From contig NC_079875.1 of the NCBI RefSeq assembly GCF_029227915.1, positions 14,195,001-14,259,000 on the forward strand: a DNA stretch of 64,000 bases. The letters are read 5' to 3'. The stretch is from Hydractinia symbiolongicarpus. Taxonomy: Eukaryota; Cnidaria; Hydrozoa; Anthoathecata; Hydractiniidae. Both the position numbers and the translations under genes were made by a program. The notes under the pieces are model-generated. The model searched no databases. It was not told the DNA's origin and worked only from the letters and a program-made list of their open reading frames with translations. Of this stretch, positions 58,701-64,000 are shown in pieces (the stretch's first letter is position 1; each line of letters begins with the position of its first letter).

Positions 58701-61700
58701 GTCTTCAGGGTTTCCTACACATACTTCTTCCGGTGTGGAAATATGTCGTAATTTTAACCGCCAAAAAGGTTGCCAGAAAACAGAATGTAAATTCACCCAC
58801 GTTTGCAACCGCAAAATTGGTAATCAGGCTTGTGGCAAACCTCATTCCGGACAAAACCACAATTCTGACAATTGACTACCCTCAGAATTTCGCACTCCTC
58901 TTAATGTTGACTTATGGACCAATGAACTGGCTGAAGACCCAGATCGTGACTTCCTCCTTAATGGAATTCACTGTGGTTTTCAGCTTCTTCCTAAGGACTC
59001 TGATTTATTGCCTGCCGAAATGAATAACTACTTTTCTGTTACCAGTCCTACAGCTCATATGAAAGTAGAAGCTACTCTGCTGGATGAACTTAAAACTGGT
59101 AACTATGTTCTTACTCAATGTAAACCTACTATTGTCAGTGCTCTTAGGGCTGTCCCCAAACCTGACTCTGACGAGTTACGCATTATACATGACTGTTCCA
59201 TGCCAGTTGGAAAGGGTGTCAATACGTACATTGATATTGAAAAACAAAAATTTCAAACTATCGATGATGCCTGTGCTATGATCAAACAGGGATATTTTAT
59301 GGCCAAGGTTGATTTACGCCATGCATATTGGTCAGTACCTGTTCATCCATAGATATGCTTGGTGTTCCGGCCAAGCCACGTCTTCCTATTACCACTGCTC
59401 TTCTTTTTGGTATTCGTTCTCGCCTTAACCCAAATTGTAGCTTTCATGCTTCATTTTGGGCTGTTTGTTTAGTTTCATTTTTTGGTCTGTTCCGTAAGTC
59501 ACATTTATTGCCGGCATCTTCTACGATATTTAATCCGCTCAAACAACTAGTTCTGTCTGATTTTACTTTTCATGATGACCATATTCTCGTCCTAGTTAGA
59601 TGGAGTAGGACCATCCAAATGGGACAGCGCACAATCACTGTTCCACTGGTGGCTATTCCTTCTTCTCTTCTTGTCCAGTTCGGGCTATTTTGCATGCTTT
59701 TTCTCTCACTCCAGGTGTTCTGCCTGATGCTCAAGCCTTTTTTTGGCGCAAATCCTCGATGCTACCCAACACTATATTGACATATCGGACTTTCATGTCC
59801 GTTATGAAAAAAGTGTTGACAGAGTTAGGGTGTTCTACCTCCCAATATGGTACCCACTCGTTTCGCCGTGGGGGGGGGGGGGGGGGGCACCTTTGCTTTA
59901 GAGGCAGGTGTTCCCCTGGATGTCATATCCTTATTGGGGGACTGGAAATCTGATAGTATGTTTCTTTACCTTCACATGCCCCTTGCTCAGCGGTTTTCTG
60001 CCCAACGACTTATGGCATCACACCTTGCATGACATATTTTATTTTATTTTATTTTCTACTACTACTTTGGATTTGGACTCTATGTTTTCACATATTTTAC
60101 GTTGTGAGCTATGCTATGTATATATATATTTTGTTCACGCTTATTAATATTATATAGAGATGTGTTATTACCTTGGCTTTGTTGTTGCTTATATTATATA
60201 TGTGTTCTACTTTCATTTCATGCTTTTATATATTTTCGGCTATTACTATATATAAATGTTTTGTAACTTTTGTCCTATCTACAGCAATAGAACTGTACTC
60301 TACAATGATGAGTTTTTATGTGTGAGTTTAAGTGACTCATAAATATATATTTATGAGTGTTTAAATGCACACATATATAGATCTTCTTCCTACAGTACTC
60401 TGGTTTGTATTGCCCATAGTTAGTTCACCATTTACCTATGTGCCTTTTCTGGTCAGCAGCATATATTTTGGTCAGCAGTCTTGCTAGTATTTAAGCTGCA
60501 GTTGCCTCATGGTTTTCCTTTTCAGTTCTAGCAGTTTTTCTTCCTCCTCCCTCCCTGCTGCTATTATATATACCTCTATGTTTTCACATATTTTACGTTG
60601 TGAGCTATGCTATGTATATATATATTTTGTTCCCGCTTATTAATATTATATAGAGATGTGTTATTACCTTGGCTTTGTTGTTGCTTATATTATATATGTG
60701 TTCTACTTTCATTTCATGCTTGTATATATTATCAGCTATTACTATATATAAATGTTTTGTAACTTTTGTCCTATCTACAGCAATAGAACTGTACTCTACA
60801 ATGATGAGTTTTTATGTGTGAGCTTAATGTTAGATATTATATTTACGTACTAGTATTAGTATTTACGTACTAGTACTTAAATTGAAGCTGAAAAATGTAG
60901 TTTTTTTAAAGGGGTATCAAAAGAGGCTGTTGCTTTATGACTTTAGTCGTTTACACCAAAATCGAACTAAGTGAGGACAAAACAACATAGAGAATCATTT
61001 TGAATATCACATTTGGCATTGAAATATAACTGAAAAAAAAAAACGTTTTTGAACTAGCCAGCTAGCTATACTCTTCAAATTTTCCATAGATACATACAAG
61101 ACTATTGCACATAAAACCAGTCTAACCAACAACGACTACTCTAAAATCTGTTTAGAGCTATTTATTACCTTCTTAAACAAGCAACATAGTATTTTGTTAC
61201 CAAATATGGCTTCTCGTGATTTTGTTGTTAAAATAAACATATTTTACAGGTTGTAGCCCATTTTAACGCAAAAAAATACTAAATGGATCCTGTTTTTAAA
61301 AAGGCACTGGGGAAAAGTAGCAATTTCTTCACCACAAAAGTATCTGTTCATAAATAGGTTGTGTATACAGTTGCAAAATGCGTATAATTTGTTGTACTTG
61401 ACTAAACATCTTCATTCAAAATGCGCAAGCTCCTTATAGCCACTTAATATATACATACATTCGTGTTTACGTAACAGAAAGTAATTTCAATTGACCTGCT
61501 ATTTAAACGGTTAAGAACAATGAGGTTGGTTAAAGCAGAGTTAGATCTCATATCTCACTAATATGGTATGTTTATACAACGTCCCTGTATGTTGCAGTTT
61601 ATTTTGTTTTGCTAAGTTAGCTAACAGCCGAAGTGTTTTACCACTAGGTTATAAGTCCATTGGGCTTATAATGATTGTTAAGCTTGCTAACTAGCCATAA

Positions 61701-63470
61701 GGCTTGGTGTTTGCTGATGGAAAGCTTGAGATGGCAAGCTAGCTAACAGAGACCTAGGCTAAGTAGCTTAGCATACCTTAACTGATGGGGAAAATGGCTG
61801 AAAGTGAAGTTGGCCAAGTTTTGCTAAAATCATATTTGTCACACAGGGAGAAACAGTATTAACTTGTAGCAGGATAGAGTGGAAATAGTTTAATTAAACA
61901 ATAGATGGTAGTTAGTCATTCAATTGGAAAATAAAATGTAGCTGTAAATAAATGTAGGTGATGGCTTTGGCAGACATCACAAAGTATGGTGTTAGAGTCA
62001 CCCGGCCGATACTATTTTTTATGACAAATTTTGACATACAGATGAACCGGAATGAGAATAACATATTTTATACCCGTTGTCTTCCCACATTGATTATGAT
62101 CAAAGAACTAAATTATTTCTACCTTTTTATCACAGCTCGAACATTATCAGCAGGTTTTTCATTCTCTAAATAAATATTAAAACTATATTTAACCTCTTTA
62201 GATTCAGAAAAACAATATGCCTACAAGCATCTTCGTAGTTACAAGTAAATAAGTGACGAACTGGAAGCATTTCAAAGGGGGTGAAACGTGCACGGTACTT
62301 AAATTAATGAAAGAAGAAACATGTGAAAATAGTTAAGAAATGTTAGAATAGACAAAACTGTACAACGAAGGAATGTCATGGAGAATATTAACGAGAAGTC
62401 CTGCCAGTAAAGCTGATTATTAAAATAAAATATAATTATACAGTTGTTAAATTAAGAAACGCATTTAATGCAACGAGTGAGTTGATAAGCTTTAAGAAAA
62501 ATTACGTGACATAGTGATATTAAATAATCAACATTATCAGACAAATACTTACTATTTAAACATTCCACTAAATCCATCAAACTTTGCTTTAAATCTAATT
62601 GATTACATTTTATTTCAGTTTCCCCAACGTGACTTACGCAAACAGATTTTTTGCCAGCATCTACACCAGCAGTACTTATATCAATAATGGAAACTGTCAA
62701 CACGCCCAATGGATTGAATAACATCAAATCATCAAATAAATCATCAAAATCTTCTAGATTAGAATTTAGACTCGGAACAGTCGATGGAGCCGATGCAATG
62801 CCGCGTAGTTGTCTTTCAATTTCCACTTTCTGAGCAACTAACTCAAAATCAGCTTTTGAATTAAATGCGTCAATATAGTCCGAAGCTTGTTTTATTTTGG
62901 CATCATCCGTATAACCCGCAGCAGTAACGTTTTTTCTAAATTCTGAAACTTTTTTATCAAATTTTCTCAACAGGTTTTGGTTCTCGTTATTTAACCGTTC
63001 AATATATTGCTCCACTCGTTTTAATTTTCTTGCTTCCAATTCACAAACTAATTTTTCCCTTTCACTTTCCAAGTTCATAAAGGCTTCATTATATTTTCCT
63101 GTTAACCTCTCCAACAAGACTTTCGTATCCTTAAAGGTTTCTATAAAAGACTGAAACCACGTCTTCGCTTCAACGCTAAATTCAGCAATAGATTTTCTCC
63201 TATGGCTCAAATGATCTCTATTTATACAGTATCTGCAAGTGAACATATTTTCACATTCTAGGCAGACCTGCTTTGCAAGAGTGTTATGTTGGTTGCATAA
63301 TGGTCGAATTTCTTCTAATTTTTTATCAAAGGTTACGGTTGTGAATAATTTTGGTTGGCAAGTATGCAGTTCCTTGCATTGGTCACAGCTCTGTAGACCA
63401 CATGTTGTACACATCAAAGCAATGTCATGCTTGCAATGATCTGTTTGTTGACATAGTGCACGCTGATGAC
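52728..63470 (-). CDS. Gene C: B-box, coiled-coil, ankyrin protein (5' RING exon outside window)
   Basis: Exon 2 runs from 63470, after an acceptor (gatcgttag), to 62553, before GTAAGT. It has a first B-box (CQQTDHCKHD, CTTCGLQSCDQC), a second (CNQHNTLAKQVCLECENMFT, CRYC, RDHLSHRRKS) and a coiled coil (KLKRVEQYIERLNNENQNLL). It ends SLMDLVECLN like gene A. A 53-nt linker exon is at 54550-54498 (DIKAKETEKFKKSYTFE). The last exon is 53230-52728, with ankyrin repeats (TPLHLASRRNYIECVKLLL). Linker and ankyrin phases match those of gene A. A 29-nt copy of the linker lies at 56900-56872. No RING exon is visible up to 64000, so it should lie beyond. The short exon 3 of gene A has not been found here. 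All pieces are open. Confidence 0.65.
53231..54497 (-). other. Last intron of gene C
   Basis: The intron runs between the linker exon and the ankyrin exon, with donor GTACGG and acceptor tttgttttcag. I see no other gene or repeat within it. Confidence 0.45.
54318..56512 (-). repeat. Tandem duplication within gene C, copy 1
   Basis: The unit aligns with 56534-57155 plus 60828-62562. It spans a linker exon at one end and the last bases of exon 2 at the other (ttactatttaaacattccac, 56491-56511). From about 54560 to 56512 the two copies are nearly identical. The part around the linker exon (54318-54550) is more diverged. A 71-codon open frame at 55901 is identical in both copies but has no other sign of being a gene. 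Confidence 0.85.
57439..58875 (+). pseudogene. Gag-like ORF1 of the PAT/Ngaro element
   Basis: One frame runs from ATG 57439 to TGA 58873-58875, broken only by a TGA at 58504-58506. The product has a CxxC near the start (CPGCKALLALHDFG), a Ser/Thr/Pro/Gln-rich stretch, a coiled coil (LRNQLAVLEQEELSLRESLQ) and a C-terminal CCCH-type finger (ICRNFNRQKGCQKTECKFTH) followed by another Cys/His cluster. This fits a nucleic-acid-binding structural protein. The internal stop could be a mutation; the frame beyond it is the same. Confidence 0.75.
58876..59352 (+). pseudogene. Reverse-transcriptase fragment of the PAT/Ngaro element
   Basis: The frame follows ORF1 directly, in the same phase. It contains HCGFQLLPKDSDLLPAEMNN and later RAVPKPDSDELRIIHDCSMP and AKVDLRHAYWSVPVHP. 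The last is the first catalytic motif of a DIRS-order reverse transcriptase (D in VDLRHAY). It then hits a stop at 59350-59352. The rest of the domain (including Y-x-D-D), RNase H and any linker are deleted, because recombinase sequence begins within a few bases. Confidence 0.8.
59353..60032 (+). pseudogene. Tyrosine recombinase of the PAT/Ngaro element
   Basis: The first part, in one frame, reads PAKPRLPITTALLFGIRSRL and FRKSHLLPAS, typical of the N-terminal core of DIRS-order recombinases. Near 59655 the frame shifts. The second part reads LTPGVLPDAQAFFWRKSSML, then YGTHSFRRG with the conserved H-x-x-R. After an 18-base G run it shifts again to AGVPLDVISLLGDWKSDSMF and LYLHMP, where the expected catalytic Tyr lies. 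Two frameshifts make it inactive. The stop is TGA at 60030-60032. Confidence 0.8.
60078..60333 (+). repeat. Split direct repeat B1
   Basis: Nearly identical to B2 at 60574-60827; a few substitutions only (for example gttcacgctt against gttcccgctt). Confidence 0.85.
60334..60542 (+). repeat. Split direct repeat A2
   Basis: Matches A1 (57156-57359) apart from a 6-base indel (tatgtg) and single changes. It lies directly after B1. Confidence 0.85.
60574..60827 (+). repeat. Split direct repeat B2
   Basis: This is the right-hand end of the PAT/Ngaro element. It joins directly to gene C duplicate sequence (atgttagatattatatttac). Confidence 0.85.
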
Positions 63471-64000
63471 CTAACGATCTAAATACAAAGCGGTACTTGC
63501 AGAAGCAGGACGATGTAAATTTCTAAATGTAACAACACTTTGCCGGACTGAAAATTCTAATTTTATCAAGTACTGAAGACATCTAAAGTAGTCTTTTTGT
63601 TTCACAGCAGAAACGGAACACGGACTTGTTTTGTCTCGTTTTATATGGCAACAATGCACATTTTTCAGTTTTTTGTTAATATGAGAATGTTAATTTATTA
63701 ACTTTGAAATCAAAGCATTTTAATTGAATTTGACATGAAAAGTGTTATTGCCACAATTAAAGGGGAATTTAATTCAAAACTTTATTTAATCCGACTTATG
63801 CAAATATACGTCGTTTTTTTGGAAGGCCAATTAGTACACATTTAAAAAATAAGCAGTTACAGCAGGTTCTTTGTTTGCTGATAATGGGGTAAAATGGTGA
63901 CAAAAAAGACTATTTTTGTGCCTTTATACTAAAAGAACAGAACTTGAAACTCAGGCTCAGGGTTCTGATAGCAACTCAGTCCGTTTGCAGCAATTTTTTT
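63471..64000. other. Start of gene C intron 1 (read from the 3' side)
   Basis: If gene C has the same structure as A and B, this is intron between exon 2 and an unseen RING exon further right. No RING motif appears on the - strand here. The open frame at 63471-63659 has no motif. Confidence 0.45.

Larger units (their letters stand above)
57156..60827 (+). mobile_element. PAT/Ngaro-type tyrosine-recombinase retrotransposon with split direct repeats
   Basis: The ends form an A1 - genes - B1 - A2 - B2 arrangement. A1 is 57156-57359, B1 60078-60333, A2 60334-60542 and B2 60574-60827. A1/A2 start gtgactcataaatatatatt and end agttctagcagtttttctt. B1/B2 start ctctatgttttcacatattt and end tttttatgtgtgag. 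Split direct repeats of this order are the mark of PAT/Ngaro elements within the DIRS order. The interior codes for a gag-like protein, a truncated reverse transcriptase and a tyrosine recombinase. Mutations make the copy inactive, but the near-identical repeats suggest it is young. Confidence 0.88.
56534..62562 (-). repeat. Tandem duplication within gene C, copy 2, split by a retroelement
   Basis: This copy contains the complete exon 2 end and, at 56872-56900, a linker exon shortened in frame by 24 nt. The PAT/Ngaro-type element at 57156-60827 is inserted in it. The join accttagattattta / tgttagatattat, intact in copy 1 (about 54790), shows the insertion point. Compared with copy 1, it also has extra sequence at about 56560-56750, including a perfect 13-bp inverted repeat (caatgacttcatt ... 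aatgaagtcattg, 56709-56740). Confidence 0.85.

Noticed and set aside
59870-59887. Run of 18 G as a regulatory or quadruplex element
   Set aside because: It lies within the recombinase relic where Gly codons are expected; it looks like slippage expansion of a G-rich codon pair or an assembly error.

Overview
This 64 kb window is AT-rich animal nuclear DNA. Genes are split into many short exons with GT..AG introns, and unlike kinds of transposon are nested in each other. The mix suggests an invertebrate, most likely a cnidarian and perhaps a hydrozoan: single-copy animal genes (an NCKIPSD/SPIN90 3' end and a complete TTC39), a local family of RING/B-box genes, and PIF/Harbinger, Tigger/pogo, piggyBac, CR1/L2-like and PAT/Ngaro-type elements. 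The species assignment is inference.

Layout. 1-0.7 kb: last two exons of an NCKIPSD-like gene (+). 1.8-5.9 kb: a dead RING/B-box gene split by a PIF/Harbinger element that itself carries a Tigger-derived element. 5.9-9.2 kb: a foldback-type element and a piggyBac transposase remnant. 9.8-19.8 kb: an intact gene (gene A, +) that I assemble as RING, two B-boxes, coiled coil and ankyrin repeats from five phase-compatible exons; a 2.9 kb Tigger element lies in its fourth intron and carries a small antisense HIRAN-like ORF. 20-25.9 kb: largely non-coding. 25.9-35.6 kb: a complete 16-exon TTC39 gene (+), with a 2.1 kb, 100-bp-period minisatellite in intron 11. 36.7-44.5 kb: a second, degenerate RING/B-box/ankyrin locus (gene B, -) whose interior holds a reverse-transcriptase relic and a CR1/L2-like LINE. 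45-51 kb: non-coding, with three non-autonomous DNA transposons. 52.7-63.5 kb and beyond: a third RING/B-box/ankyrin-type locus (gene C, -), partly duplicated in tandem, with one copy split by a PAT/Ngaro-type tyrosine-recombinase retroelement.

The main biological story is the repeated pairing, always on one strand and in one order, of a RING/B-box/coiled-coil block with a downstream ankyrin exon. In all three loci the ankyrin exon starts in the same phase. In genes A and C a 53-nt linker exon precedes it. This points to a local family of TRIM-like proteins with an ankyrin C-terminus, a tail outside the classical TRIM classes, presumably ubiquitin ligases that recognise targets through ankyrin repeats. 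A second point of interest is the Tigger element with a HIRAN-like passenger gene. I found no rRNA, tRNA or CRISPR array.
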